Positions 36,801-44,701 of a stretch of DNA of 64,000 nt are shown here, one piece after another. Both the position numbers and the translations under genes were made by a program. Source of the stretch: Branchinecta lynchi (lineage: Eukaryota; Arthropoda; Branchiopoda; Anostraca; Branchinectidae); the NCBI GenBank assembly GCA_023053575.1, contig JAKZAP010000003.1, forward strand, positions 6,982,561 to 7,046,560, written 5' to 3'. Each line of letters starts with the position of its first letter. Position 1 is the stretch's first letter. The notes below the pieces were generated by a model. That model was not told where the DNA came from and searched no databases. It saw nothing but the letters and a program-made list of their open reading frames with translations.

Positions 36801-38872
36801 GTGAAAACCAGTTCGAATATTTGAGTTTGGTCGCTTACAGCTGTGCTGCGGTTATTGGTTTGGTGGCCTGTGGTTCATTTTGATCTCTCTTAGCTGATGG
36901 CCAACAAAACTCAGAAAGAATTCTTGGTGAAAACTACACTCGGTTATATCAGTTCTCCCCCTTTACAGTATTTTACTGACCGCAAAACTAAGCTCGATTA
37001 TTTCAGTTCTCCCCCAAATTGGAATAAATTTCACAGTATTTTACTGACCGCAAGTCAAGATTTGTAATGGCTCTTGTTACAAGAAATTCAGAGTTTTAGA
37101 AAGAATTTGGGAAAAACATCCGGCAGGTTCGTGGAAATATCGAGGAAAAACAAACTTCAAAGAAGATGAACTTCCCGTCAAGCTTTCTTTTCCGCGCACG
37201 TTTGATAACAAGGGGCCAAGATATGGCATTTTCACGACTTAATAATTTGAGATATGAATGTTGCTAACTAAAAAATTGATATTCTTAAATAACTTTCTTG
37301 AAGAGGTATGCAATAAATATCTTCCTATGTCCCGCGGGAATTTATATTATGACAATTACTTTTGTGGAGGTTGTTACGACCTCGTATCATCCTCGATGAA
37401 CAGATGTGCATAGAGCAGCACTTTTCCTAAAAAACTGAATTCATCGGGCCCTTTTCCTCAAATACTGAAAAGTAAAAGCTGACTTCCAAAAAATAAATTA
37501 AAAACAATACTTTCAGTAAAAAACTCAAAAATACTTAAAAATGTAAACAAAATCAAATAAAAATAAAATAAATATTGAAAAATGGCAGGACATCTTACTT
37601 TCTTGAGCAACCAGCCCATTAGGGCATAGGCTATCTTGTCACAGTCAGATTCCACTGAAAATACAGCTTGTCAAATGAAACAACATCCTACTATCCCTTG
37701 CTTTCCGAGAGCTAGTTATTCAGCATTGCAAAAATTACAGAACATCTTACTCTCTTAGACAACCAGCATATGATCTGGTCATACTTTGTCACAACAGTCG
37801 TTTTTTCTGCAGAAAAAGTCGGCAAAAAAATACCAGCCAGTCGGTAAATTCCTCCTCCCCCCCCCAAACATTTTGGTTAGTAACGCCTCTGCTACAGGGC
37901 ATATTCTCGCCGTTCCATGAGGACTCATGGGGGAATCGAACGGCGAGAATAGAGGGAGTCACTCCATGCGGACTCCGCGTAAGAAAACAGCGAGAACATG
38001 GGGAATGCTTACAAAACGGATTTTGTTCGAAAAAAAAATATGCAGTTGGCGAAATAAGTTTGGATCCGCTTTCTTTTTTGTCTAGGAACGAGCAGAACAC
38101 TACAAGTTTGGGGTATCGCTAGTGACCTTGCGATGATTATGACCTACGACCGTCCTGGTCGAGTGGTAAGCGGACTGGAATCGTAGTTGTCCGATCCCCT
38201 TGGGGCACAAGTTCAAGTCTCGGTGGTGCCTACCGTTTGGTTTGGGGCGTGACCCTGCAAGACCAGCCAAAGTCGACCCAGCTTCAAAAGGGTACCTACA
38301 GAAATCTGGATGAGGTGAAAGGAAATGTGTGCAAAAGCACCAGGTTAGGACCGCCCATAATTTCTGGTGAGACTCGAGACAGCACCGCCGGATAGCCTCT
38401 CAAGGCAGATGCTGACTGATACCGTTTTTTCTTGCCATGACTAAGATGAATATAATCTGATTTCAGTTTATCTTTTTTCCAGGAAGCCGGCGTTCTTGAA
38501 TGTCAGAACATGACCTGGAAATCGGAAATTCATAAGCTAGAAGAAGAAAAGAGCCGACTTTTGGACGTCCTACGGGTCCACACCCCCACCTGTACCCTCC
38601 CTGCGAAAACAAAACGACCCTACTACAACCCATACCCCCCAACCCCAGTATACACTCCTACTCAACCCCAAACGGATAGTTTCGCGGGTACATCCTTTAA
38701 TACCTCCTACCCGGATTATAACCAACAGTATGGAGGTTTCTACGGGATTAACCAATACCCCGAGCCACCCACAACTATGATGACCCCCGAACAACCGGTG
38801 GCGACACAGTTTGAGCCGTCACAGTTTAACATTCAGCAAATAATGTCAAATTTGTATGACACAATGTCGTGA
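15677..38872 (+). CDS. Atf3: ATF3-like bZIP transcription factor, four coding exons (joined 15677-15899, 29190-29389, 31846-31953, 38483-38872)
   Basis: The four exons join with matching phases (1, 0, 0) to 921 nt, 306 residues plus stop. ATF3 proteins bind AP-1/CRE DNA as dimers in the nucleus and control stress genes. Residues: TPRTPEILN near 20-28; TPEDEARR leading into the basic region at about 148-171, with the bZIP signature N157-x2-AA-x2-C164-R165; zipper positions L175, L182, W189, L196, L203, H210; then HTPTC, which aligns without gaps to the HRPTC that ends the ATF3/JDP2 zipper. The tail (about 215-306) is rich in Pro, Tyr, Gln and Thr. The start ATG has A at -3 and an in-frame stop five codons upstream (15662). 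Oddities: Trp in a zipper leucine position and very large repeat-filled introns. Fos or JDP2 is the alternative; the TPEDEARR...VAATKCR block favours ATF3. Confidence 0.9.
16273..16428. mobile_element. 156-bp foldback MITE, TSD CTA
   Basis: The two halves are inverted copies (arms about 56 bp, starting AGGTGCGTTTTTT) around a short spacer. CTA flanks at 16270-16272 and 16429-16431 form a 3-bp duplication. A single-stranded copy would form a near-complete hairpin. It sits inside other repeat DNA in intron 1. Confidence 0.75.
17338..18752 (+). repeat. Repeat A, copy 1 (1.4 kb, internal 137-bp tandem units)
   Basis: It begins TTTTTGGGATCCCAAAACG and ends TTTTTGGGATCCCATCG...GGTCTTGTT, so the palindrome GGGATCCC lies at both ends. 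After a (TCCG)n-like stretch (17395-17415) come about seven units of 137 bp, each with GATTAGATGTTCGATTTAGG and CCGGAATCCGGC...CCGG. A near-identical copy lies at 62270-63692. The short frames inside it are repeat translations, not genes. Confidence 0.8.
18940..19452 (+). repeat. Repeat A, partial diverged copy
   Basis: This contains CCGGATTCTGATTAAAAACCGG and CCCGGAATCTGGCC units and ends with TTTTTGGGATCCCACCG and GGTCTTGTTC, the right end of repeat A. It follows copy 1 directly and lacks the left end. Confidence 0.6.
20512..21914. other. Intron 1 stretch without recognised element
   Basis: No exon is supported. A (TG)n run is followed by a G12 tract at about 21511-21543. The rest looks unique or too diverged to assign. 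Confidence 0.35.
21915..23202 (+). repeat. Interspersed repeat C, copy 3
   Basis: Start AACAAGTACGCAAGC, five GGGCAATCTGGGCCC-type units and the terminal palindrome AGTGGATTGTTCCAAGGAAC plus AAAAAC match copies 1 and 2. The G-rich stretches (for example near 22603-22623) fit the G-quadruplex pattern of closely spaced G-runs. It lies in intron 1 of the Atf3-like gene. Confidence 0.75.
23400..23757 (+). repeat. Interspersed repeat I, fragment
   Basis: The words CATAATGCGC and GTGCAAAGATTAGTTAGGTG, and the region around them, recur in order at 39435-39790 and 52735-53050. It is non-coding. The adjoining LINE fragment begins at its right edge. Confidence 0.45.
23763..24370 (+). pseudogene. 3' fragment of a CR1/L2/Jockey-like LINE reverse transcriptase ORF
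   Basis: Plus-strand translation gives TEYACQVWHPGLT, then SLADRRHALIMKFGL, the conserved C-terminal block of LINE ORF2 proteins (usually EYASPVWHPGLT...L.S.. RR). The frame is broken by TGA at 23973-23975 (KRGL*IILG) where relatives have Arg, so one C-to-T change at a CGA explains it. The 5' two-thirds of the ORF is missing, as usual for 5'-truncated LINEs. It ends with AATAAATCTGAATTGAATT, a short repetitive tail. Confidence 0.75.
24371..25250. other. Intron 1 stretch, no gene or bounded repeat seen
   Basis: Short open frames are present but none has codon or domain support. Confidence 0.35.
25255..25970. repeat. Inverted repeat (foldback), spacer about 320 bp
   Basis: 25402-25450 (GGGACCCATAAATTTCCTGT, ACTCGCCATTCAGGGG) is matched in reverse at about 25775-25835 (CCCCTGAATGGCGAGT, ATGTATGGGTCCC). 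Farther out, TTTCTGTTAATC near 25290 pairs with GATTAACAGAAA near 25915. It is probably a degraded foldback transposon; ends not defined. Confidence 0.55.
25990..26365 (+). repeat. Direct repeat, two copies
   Basis: TTACTGAGACGTGGG...CTCGTCTG...TTCAACCCACTTATTTCAAAAAGCTATA...GAAGTAAAAATATGA occurs twice, at 25996-26200 and 26215-26365, with indels. Non-coding. Confidence 0.6.
26695..28245. repeat. Repeat J array (about 420-bp period, long G-runs)
   Basis: Units start near 27225, 27640 and 28059 with TCCGATNCGACCAT...GGGGAATCCGG and each contains CATGAAACTTG words and an unbroken G-run (27387-27398, 27803-27813, 28206-28222). Related sequence runs at 26780-26910. Similar fragments lie at 7545-7700 and 59440-59530. 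Confidence 0.65.
28246..29189. other. End of intron 1, no gene seen
   Basis: Contains two long C tracts (about 28636-28650 and 29078-29092), the second followed by an A10 run. The branch and pyrimidine region ahead of exon 2 is CTGTTTCAG. Confidence 0.4.
29190..29389 (+). CDS. Atf3: Atf3-like exon 2
   Basis: The acceptor is TTACTGTTTCAG|GC and the donor GATAAG|GTGAGT, both strong. The 200-nt exon begins with two bases that complete the Gly codon opened by exon 1 and ends in phase 0. It encodes residues 76-141, including PPSLVQATRMIARASLQQA and the lysine/acidic end VKIKTEDK just before the bZIP, in line with insect Atf3 layout as I recall it. VKIKTED resembles a sumoylation site (psi-K-x-E). 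Confidence 0.88.
30169..30511. mobile_element. hAT-type MITE, degraded 8-bp TSD
   Basis: Left end TAGTGTTTGATGC and right end GCCCACCACTA (inverse TAGTGGTGGGC) enclose 343 bp rich in ATCGAT/TCGATATT words. The flanks CATCGGTG and CATCAGCG agree at 6 of 8 bases. It lies in intron 2. Confidence 0.6.
30909..31799. mobile_element. hAT-type non-autonomous element with perfect 8-bp TSD GTCTTTAC
   Basis: Terminal repeats CAGAGATGGACGATTCC and GGATTCGCCCATCTCTG are flanked by GTCTTTAC at 30901-30908 and 31800-31807. The ends and TSD length are those of hAT transposons. The subterminal parts repeat GGATTCGAATCCGG words. Its middle (about 31010-31195) is reverse-complementary to 20050-20360, so the two elements are related. 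It ends 46 bp before exon 3 of the Atf3-like gene. No transposase is present. Confidence 0.85.
31846..31953 (+). CDS. Atf3: Atf3-like exon 3: bZIP basic region
   Basis: This 108-nt, phase 0-0 exon encodes residues 142-177: LTPEDEARR, then RRERNKVAATKCREKKK and the first zipper leucine. The donor is GAG|GTGAGT. The acceptor TTGTAG has a poor pyrimidine tract (TAATAATAATAATTGTAG), and an hAT-type element ends only 46 bp upstream. A 36-codon basic-region exon is, as I recall, also a feature of vertebrate FOS-family genes. It is read in a different frame from the longer open frame that overlaps it. Confidence 0.93.
31954..32639. other. Start of intron 3, no gene seen
   Basis: AT-rich; a C-run of about 12 at 32579-32590 lies in TGTAACCCCGCC context. 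No exon is supported. Confidence 0.35.
32640..33010. repeat. Fragment of hAT-family interior
   Basis: AATCGATTTCGCC...GATACCTCTATGCGCCTG matches 31100-31160 of the element at 30909-31799. No ends are visible, so this is a relic or a third diverged copy. Confidence 0.45.
33167..33658. mobile_element. MITE, TIR AGGC(C/G)TTTTTCCG, TSD TAT
   Basis: Left AGGCCTTTTTCCGCG and right CACGGAAAAACGCCT are inverted, flanked by TAT at 33164-33166 and 33659-33661. The 492-bp interior repeats GTGGGCC/GAGCCACA words in both orientations. It lies in intron 3 and has no coding capacity. Confidence 0.75.
34040..34150 (+). repeat. Repeat A, 5' fragment
   Basis: TTTCAGAACGTAAGTGACGGGATACC, TCTGTCCGTTCG and GATAACTCTCAAAGGGG match the left end of repeat A at 17338. 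Confidence 0.55.
34238..34383. repeat. Short foldback with perfect 23-bp arms
   Basis: GTGCCGACGAGTCGACC (34238) is matched by GGTCGACTCGTCGGCAC ending at 34383. Degenerate copies of the same words follow to about 34500. Non-coding. Confidence 0.65.
34752..35935 (+). repeat. Repeat A, diverged copy interrupted by a MITE
   Basis: Begins TTTTTGGGATCACAAAACG and ends CTTTTGGGATG...GTCTTGTTCC, with several CCGG-rich 137-bp-type units between. The MITE at 35473-35777 splits it, and removing that MITE restores the repeat A order seen at 17338. Confidence 0.7.
35473..35777. mobile_element. MITE family B, copy 1, TSD CAT
   Basis: Perfect 12-bp terminal repeats GAGCGTGTTCCA / TGGAACACGCTC enclose 305 bp dense in AGTAACTA words. 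CAT flanks both sides (35470-35472, 35778-35780). Comparison with repeat A at 18560-18580 shows that the host sequence is intact apart from the duplication, so the boundaries are firm. A 3-bp TSD suggests a PIF/Harbinger or CMC-type transposase. Confidence 0.85.
35940..36360 (+). repeat. AACAATTGTAAAC-rich stretch and repeat A fragment
   Basis: 35940-36115 is a degenerate array of AACAGTTGTAAAC/AACAATTGT words. 36121-36360 matches the segment of repeat A after its TCCG stretch (CTCTCGAAGGG...GATGAAACTTGGTGTGAGG). Confidence 0.5.
36361..37780. other. Intron 3 stretch, no gene seen
   Basis: Contains a short direct duplication at about 36945-37060 (TCAGTTCTCCCCC...CAGTATTTTACTGACCGCAA twice). 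Otherwise unassigned AT-rich DNA. Confidence 0.35.
37785..38090 (+). repeat. Repeat L, 5' half with its left flank
   Basis: AGTCGTTTTTTCTGCAGAAA...GTTAGTAACGCCTCTGCTACA, then AGGGCATATTCTCGCCGTTCC..., matches 47178-47470. The right half of L is missing here. Both copies share about 110 bp to the left of L, so the duplicated unit is larger than L itself. Confidence 0.65.
38148..38430 (+). mobile_element. tRNA-derived SINE
   Basis: A Pol III box A (TGGTCGAGTGGTAAGC, 38156-38171) and box B (GTTCAAGTCTC, 38211-38221) stand about 40 bp apart in a degenerate tRNA-like head with room for a long variable arm (Ser/Leu type). A SINE body follows with ACCCAGCTTC...GGGTACCTACAGAAATCTGG and a short T-rich end. 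The acceptor stem no longer pairs well, so it is not a functional tRNA gene. It ends about 50 bp before exon 4. Confidence 0.65.
38483..38872 (+). CDS. Atf3: Atf3-like exon 4: leucine zipper and C-terminal tail
   Basis: The acceptor TCTTTTTTCCAG|GAA has a good pyrimidine tract. The exon opens inside the zipper at residue 178 and continues the heptads to H210, then HTPTC. The remaining about 90 residues are rich in Pro, Tyr, Thr and Gln (YYNPYPPTPVYTPTQ) and end at the TGA at 38870-38872. The zipper part aligns residue for residue with ATF3 over the exon junction, which fixes the splice. Confidence 0.93.
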   Translation, partial: EAGVLECQNMTWKSEIHKLEEEKSRLLDVLRVHTPTCTLPAKTKRPYYNPYPPTPVYTPTQPQTDSFAGTSFNTSYPDYNQQYGGFYGINQYPEPPTTMMTPEQPVATQFEPSQFNIQQIMSNLYDTMS

Positions 38873-39200
38873 TTTGTGGGCTCACATTTTGGACCACGTC
38901 CCGGTGAACTTTTCCTGCGATTTTTACCGTACTTCTGATATGATCAGAGCTTGTGTTTTATTATGTTAGTTTTCGTCATAATTTTGTACCTAAAGAAAGA
39001 TAGAAAAATGAGGAAACGAAAAAAATACTACGGAATATTTATAAATGCGAACATTTCATACAACCTGTTGACTTTTACTCTACCTATCTTTCTGTCGACC
39101 GGTGTTTCTAAACTGCACCGCATTTTCAGTTTTTCCGGAGTTTTACTGTGGCTGTTTTTTTTGTTTTGTTTTACCAATCTTATGCTTTTTTTGTGGTTAT
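38873..39200 (+). other. Probable Atf3-like 3' UTR
   Basis: T-rich sequence with an AU-rich word ATTTATAAAT at 39037-39046, the kind found in unstable early-response mRNAs. I see no AATAAA within 350 bp of the stop, so the cleavage site is not located. An 83-codon open frame here (38951-39202) is hydrophobic from T-richness and is not taken as a gene. Confidence 0.45.
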
Positions 39201-39434
39201 GAATATCAAAACTGTCGACCAAAGACCTAGGTTAAGTGAGTCCACGTAGGCAGTTTTTTGGCAAATTTCACGATTTGCAAATATCTTAAAAGATCTGCAC
39301 AAATCGAAAATCAAGATAGATATCGCAGCGTCTCATCCACCATATCTCGCTGGAGTTTGTTAGTTCACCGTAGAGCTACCGACGGAGCGCGTTCCTTATA
39401 ATCCACCCTCAAAAATGAACCGATCCCTTCAACC

Positions 39435-40265
39435 ATTAAAGCACACCTCGCACTGTTTACTTTTTATGTTCCAATATTCAAAACTCTTCGAATACTGTAA
39501 TACTAGGCTCTGCTTTAACAAATTACCCACAGCTTTGACTGTTTAAGCCTTTTACCAGGCCCACTGACTTCTAGCAGAAACTCGGTCAAATTCGGATAAG
39601 CGGTGTTACGTATCGATAACATGATATGGTACGCGAAAACTCGTCGGGTGCATAATGCGCCTAAAAAATAGTGAATCTTGGCAATTGCAGAGATTAGTGA
39701 GGTATCGTTACCGGGCTTAGAATGTACCGAACAAATGAAATTTAGGTCTCCGGGCTTAAAGACACCTGAACAGTGAAACCATACTTGAACAGACCACGGA
39801 GAATGCATTTACAGACATGGCCACGGAGAGCATTCTTCTCCTAAGCGTGGCGTTTTCAAAATAGGGATGGTCGTTTCTGGAGGTTTGCACATGCAGACTC
39901 CAAGACAAAAAGCGCAATTCATTCAAATCTTGTACAGCGTTGGCCGGATCGTATTGGAATTTCTTCTAGATATACGTTTGGACTTAACTGGTTAAAAAAT
40001 ATTCCAAAAGAAGGGTTGATTGGAGACATTTGTTCATTTCTAAAATTGTTCGGTACTGAATCAAGGACAGATGCAAAATGGAGCAAAAATCATAGCTTGG
40101 AAACGCTATTTCGTATTTGGATCGGGTTTTCTGAGGCAGTGTTAACGAAAGTCATACAGATAGGGATGATGCTTGGTACTCTTCATTCAGGTGTCCTTTA
40201 AGGATTAATGAATGCAGTTACGAGAGTACGACGAGTTGGCACTACAGGAACGATGGGTCCTTTAA
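39435..40265 (+). repeat. Interspersed repeat I, long copy
   Basis: Starts ATTAAAGCACACCTCGCACT and shares its order of motifs (TTTTTATGTTCC, GGCTCTG, CCTTTTACCAGGCCCA, CATAATGCGC) with 52735-53050. It may end at GGGTCCTTTAA (40256-40266), roughly inverted to the start, but the match is short. Confidence 0.5.
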
Positions 40266-40269
40266 AATT

Positions 40270-42865
40270 TTCCGCCGACAAATTGTCTACGGCTCGAGAA
40301 AGGTTTCCCTCGAATTTCCCTTCTTGCAGTAGTTAAAGGGTTTTCACCGAAATGAGTTTCTGTAAACTTAACGAAGCAGTTATCAGTGTTTCAATTCTCG
40401 GGTCGGTTCGCCGAAATTGAAATATTCGCCTTTTATTTCAGTATATTCGTTGGCCTTTACAAACCCCATTTTCGTTGGTTTCTTCATTGATTTTTTGCGA
40501 AATTGGCCAGTAGCCGAACAGCACTAGTATTTTTGTAACCTATGTCTTTCATACAGTTTTCATTCCTGCCTTAAAGTACTTGCACACAGGGTCCGATTTT
40601 CGCAGTCGATTGCGAATTTTCCGAAATTTCCTCCTTCGCTCCGAAACTTTGACGCACTTTTTTCAGATTTTCCATAGTGATGCAAATTTCGCACGCGAAA
40701 TATATCGCACTGTATGTGCACGTAACCTTATGGTTCGTCCTTGGATCTAAAGAGTCCTGTCAAGACGCACTCTGGTTCAACAACCATTCAGGTTTTTATA
40801 GAACACCAAACCGCACTGTAGGGATTTTACCCTTGTCGTCTTGGCCTCTTTTTCAGATGTATCTATCACTTCCGAAAACCCATTGGTCAGAAAAGCCAGT
40901 TATGCAAATTTTGCCGTGTTTCTCCTCAAAGCCAAGGGACTGGAGAGAGGAAAAAACGAGTGTGGAAGCAGAGCCGAGCTTTAAATTAGTAAATTAATAC
41001 GGCCATCAATTGAGAATACTGCGAGCTATCCTTTGGGAAAGAAACCATTTCAAGTTCCACGACTTTTCCTTTAGCACATATAGTTTTATGGCTAGAAAAT
41101 GACACAAATTAAGACACAAATAAGCAGTTATAATATAGTTATAAAGAGATTCGAGACGTAGCCTACTTCTTTTGCGTATTTCTATCAAAGGCCGCTAAAA
41201 TGAAATTGGGGGGCAGAGATTACGACGAGACCGAGACCAGATTTGATCTTCATTTCACTGTTCGGAAAATACAGGCAGAGTTAGCAGGAGTCAAATGAGG
41301 AACTACAGGATGAGTTTCAATTAGAAGAGATGCAAGCTCCTACTCTCGGGGTCGGCGTGGACTATGTGCATTAAAAAGCTAATTGCAACAAAATTGTCCC
41401 GTTTCTTAACTTCGACTTGCATGGCTTTCACCATTAAATATGTAATTTAGTGCTAGTGAAATGTCTGTAAATTCGGCTACTCCTGGGACTTGAGAGTCCC
41501 CTTTCTAAAAGCAAAAGGCGAAAGTATGAATGTATACTTTAAATCTGTTAAAATGCGAAATCACAAACCGTCTGTTTGAAGTAAGAATGAAATGCCCGGA
41601 AATTGGCTATTGCTACTCACAGTCTGTGAGGACTCGTTTTCTTAAACGAAGGGGGATATTTTCTAAATCTCCAGTTCCCTTTACATCAATTCATTTCAGT
41701 TCTTAAACACACTATAGGCCTACTGCAAATAACCAGAATACAAGAGGGATTAGTCAGATCCGTCCCAAAATGGCCGTTTTGGATAAAATCAGTTAGAAAA
41801 CAAAATATTAAGCAAGCCACAAAACTCGCTAAAGGAATTAGTTCATCAACTTTAATATCCACGAATGTATAACATAATTCTTTTAGTAGAGGCTTTCATA
41901 CTAGCAATTCGGCTATTATGAACATGTTAAAACATAGTAAACGAGCTAGTTGCTCCGATGCCAGCTAGCACTAGGAACAGGTGATGACCAAATTGATGAT
42001 GCAGCTGAAATTATTGATTAATCCAAGTTTTTACTTTAATCTGCAAAGTCTGTAACCCGCACAACATTCCTCTAACTTTAATGCCGCTCATTTTCCTCCA
42101 ATACCTTTAATGTCTCGCTAATAATAGAGTTAATACCGCTCAGAAAATAATAGCCCTATCGTTTGCACAATAAAGCTTGTTTATTTAGCCGAAAGGCCAT
42201 ATAAAAGTAACGACATATATCACCGCAGAAAATATTCATAAACGATGCCAGTGCAATGGCTACCTTTGTGCCTAGTCAATGCATTTAGCTAGAACAAACA
42301 TACCGATTATTTTTTATTTATTCTTATAAATATACAGGAAACCACAGGGAGATAGCTGCCATCTGGCCCTTTTGAAAGGGTATCTGTCTTGCTAAGATTT
42401 TATGTTGAAAGCTGACTGAACGAGTAAGTGCATAGCCAAAACCACGGGAAACCGAGGATCACTTTCCTCTTTCCACTACACTAGTTGCGTTTTTGCAGAT
42501 AACACGGTTTCTGATACCACGGTCTAAAGTCGTTTTCACAGTTACCGTGGTACCTAATAGTACGGTAAAAAGGTGTTTTCGCAGTTACCATGGTATCTGG
42601 CAAGATAGCGTGATATCTGATGTTCACATAAAAATGCAACTAGTGAAAACGTATGGAAAGTTAAAATTCCAGAACAACCAGCTTCTGGTTTAGGGTTATG
42701 CCAATTAAATTAATTGTTTTTAACGCGTCTAGGTACAGAGATAAGATTGAGGCAAATATAACGCGGATTAGCCTAGACGAATACGTCGTCTCTAGCGGAA
42801 AACGTACGCTCCGCTGCTTCTCAACTCCCAAGTCGAAGTTTCGCGTTTTGTGGCCACCAAGCTTG
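40270..42865. other. Intergenic, no gene seen
   Basis: About 2.6 kb without supported exons or RNA genes. 42490-42640 carries several copies of GATACCACGG/ACCGTGGTACC in both orientations, probably a degraded foldback element. Confidence 0.35.
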
Positions 42866-43168
42866 ACTCGTAGCCCTCCTTACCATGATTCCTACCCATG
42901 ACGTTACGGATTCTGGCTTCTTGGCCTCAAGGCTGGAACATATGTTTTTCTATTTTCTTCAAAATATCTTGCCTCGGGCTGATCGGTCCAATTTCGTCAC
43001 AGAGGTCGTAGATTCCACGGTAACTACGCTCCCGAGCATGGTAAGCAAATAGTTAATATTGCTATTAGTTACTATTTCGAGAAGGTATGGACGGTCAGCC
43101 GAGTGGCTTTTCACGAGGTTGGACGTAACTAATAACTAATAGTTACTATTGTCAGAAGGGATACGCTC
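42866..43168 (-). mobile_element. MITE family B, diverged copy in reverse orientation
   Basis: Read in reverse complement it follows copy 1: AGAAGG...ATAGTAACTATTAG..., GCTCGGGAGCGTAGT and GTTCCAGCCTTG. The end GATACGCTC at 43168 corresponds to the GAGCGTG terminus. Left edge approximate; TSD not recognisable. Confidence 0.65.
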
Positions 43169-43587
43169 TTTGTGTTTCAATCTTTTGTCGTCCTGTGTTA
43201 TATCCACGAAAGAAAGAGTTTCAGTGCAAGACACCACTGCGTAGTTCGAAGTGCCTTCTGCTTTTATGTCCGAGTTTGTAAAGAGAAAGAGTTTGTTTTG
43301 TTATGTTATACTTTTTGTAGGTTTCCTGCTTAGACCTATTTGCGGACCTGTTGTCTATTACGTATTTTATTTTGTAAGAATAAATCGCCTTATGACTAAG
43401 GTTTTGTACCCTACTTGGTTGCTTTAGTAGTAATGTTTATAATCACAAGATCTTCAAACGGCCATGTGGTTCAAAATATACTTTTCGGTCACGAAATAAG
43501 TCGCTTGTATAACATTCCTTCTATGTAATGGGAATCGCAAGACCCCACTGAGCTCCCTACCGACAAGAACTCATAAATGCTACCAGA

Positions 43588-43646
43588 CAGTCTACCACAA
43601 GTCCCTTATTTGTGGATGAACTATGCTAAACGTTGGATATGCCACG
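43588..43646 (+). repeat. Fragment of the CAGTCTACCACAAA hAT MITE family
   Basis: CAGTCTACCACAAGTCCC, then ATGCTAAACGTTGGATATGCC, match the left arm of the element at 58556-58868. Confidence 0.5.
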
Positions 43647-43699
43647 GTACAGGCTAGGCCTACTCATAGATTTGGCTGAAGTTCAGAAAACAGCCAATC

Positions 43700-44165
43700 A
43701 TAGCTCATTAAAGCACGACTCTTACTTGAAATGATCTTTTCACGATGAAATTGCTCAGAAATGTCGTTTTTCGAAAATACCGTTACTTGCCACGTGAAAT
43801 TAGCGACTTTCTTGTTAGCGCTTGCCGACCCTAGCCTCGTTTTGTTGCAATAGCGCTGCCGCATCGCTGCTGCAGCACTTCTTTGCTTTTGCACAATATG
43901 TGTTTTTGGATTCACTTTCTTCTTGGTTGAAGCGGCAGCGCTGCAGCACATTGCAGGGAAGCACGGACTTGGTCGGGGAGCAAGTCCGTGATTCTCGAGA
44001 AGCGCTGCCGTCTTCCTCGGAAGCACTGCAGTACAAACGGATGTAGCAAGAATCAGTCCGGAATCGGCCGAGAAGTGGACCTGCAGCATGCAACAAAAAC
44101 GAGGCTCCTGTCTCGCCTCTCCGAGGCGGCTGCTAGACGCAAAATATTTAAAAACTGAACGTCCC
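43700..44165 (+). repeat. Interspersed repeat F, copy 2, interrupted by a MITE
   Basis: TTAAAGCACGACTCTTACTT...TTGTTAGCGCTTGCCGACC, then after the MITE CCTGTCTCGCC...GACGCAAAATATTTAAAAAC, matches copy 1 at 12275-12500. A 215-codon minus-strand frame over this area is a by-product of the inserted palindromic element. Confidence 0.65.
43833..44106. mobile_element. MITE, TIR AGCCTCGTTTT(T)GTTGCA, TSD CCT
   Basis: Left AGCCTCGTTTTGTTGCA and right TGCAACAAAAACGAGGCT enclose 274 bp. CCT at 43830-43832 and 44107-44109 is the duplication. The interior is GCAGCGCTGC-rich and partly palindromic. Confidence 0.8.
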
Positions 44166-44173
44166 GTGATTGA

Positions 44174-44690
44174 ATGCTTCATGAAAAGCTTCCTTTCGAC
44201 TTTGAAGCAGTCACGCAAATGGAGCTCAGCAAAAAAACTGCAGAAGCCGTCTATCGAGCGATGACGAAAGCACCACGACAGATCAACCAGCTCAATCAAG
44301 CGGGTAATCACTCCTGGGCCCTGATCCCAGTCGAGTTGACGTCATCTACCATCAACCAAAGAGGATAATTCCTCCTGGGCTCTGATCTCAGTGGAGATGC
44401 CATTGTCAACCCACCAACCACACGAATCATGGAGCAATTGATGGCTCCACCATCAATGAGAAGAGGGTAATTCCTCCTGGGCAATGATCCCAGTGTGGTA
44501 CCATTATCAGCTCTACAAGCTCAACCAAGAAGAGGATAATTCCTTCTTGGCGGCGATCCCAGTTGAGGTGCCATAGACTCACCAATTTAGCATCTCAGAA
44601 GAAGATCAACCGGAAGGCGGAAAGGGTCGCTCTCACCCGTTGTGCTGATGCCATAATTGAATACAAGAAGAAGAAGAAGAAAAACACGCC
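44174..44690 (+). repeat. Tandem repeat and (GAA)n tail, possible retroelement 3' end
   Basis: Four imperfect units of about 85-105 bp with GGATAATTCCTCCTGGGC...GATCCCAGT run from 44290 to 44570, followed by a short (AAG)n tail at 44666-44683 after GCCATAATTGAATAC. This looks like the 3' part of a non-LTR element. The short frame at 44174-44368 is not recognised. Confidence 0.45.
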
Positions 44691-44701
44691 CGCTCTCGGA
44701 T

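Noticed and set aside
38148..38240. Functional tRNA gene
   Set aside because: Box A and B are present but the acceptor and T stems do not pair well, and a SINE body follows.
38951..39202. Small hydrophobic frame after the Atf3-like stop
   Set aside because: The hydrophobicity comes from T-richness of a probable 3' UTR; no domain or splice support.
43664..44311. 215-codon minus-strand open frame
   Set aside because: It spans a MITE with clear ends and TSD inserted into repeat F; the frame is a by-product of the palindromic, GCAGCG-rich insert.
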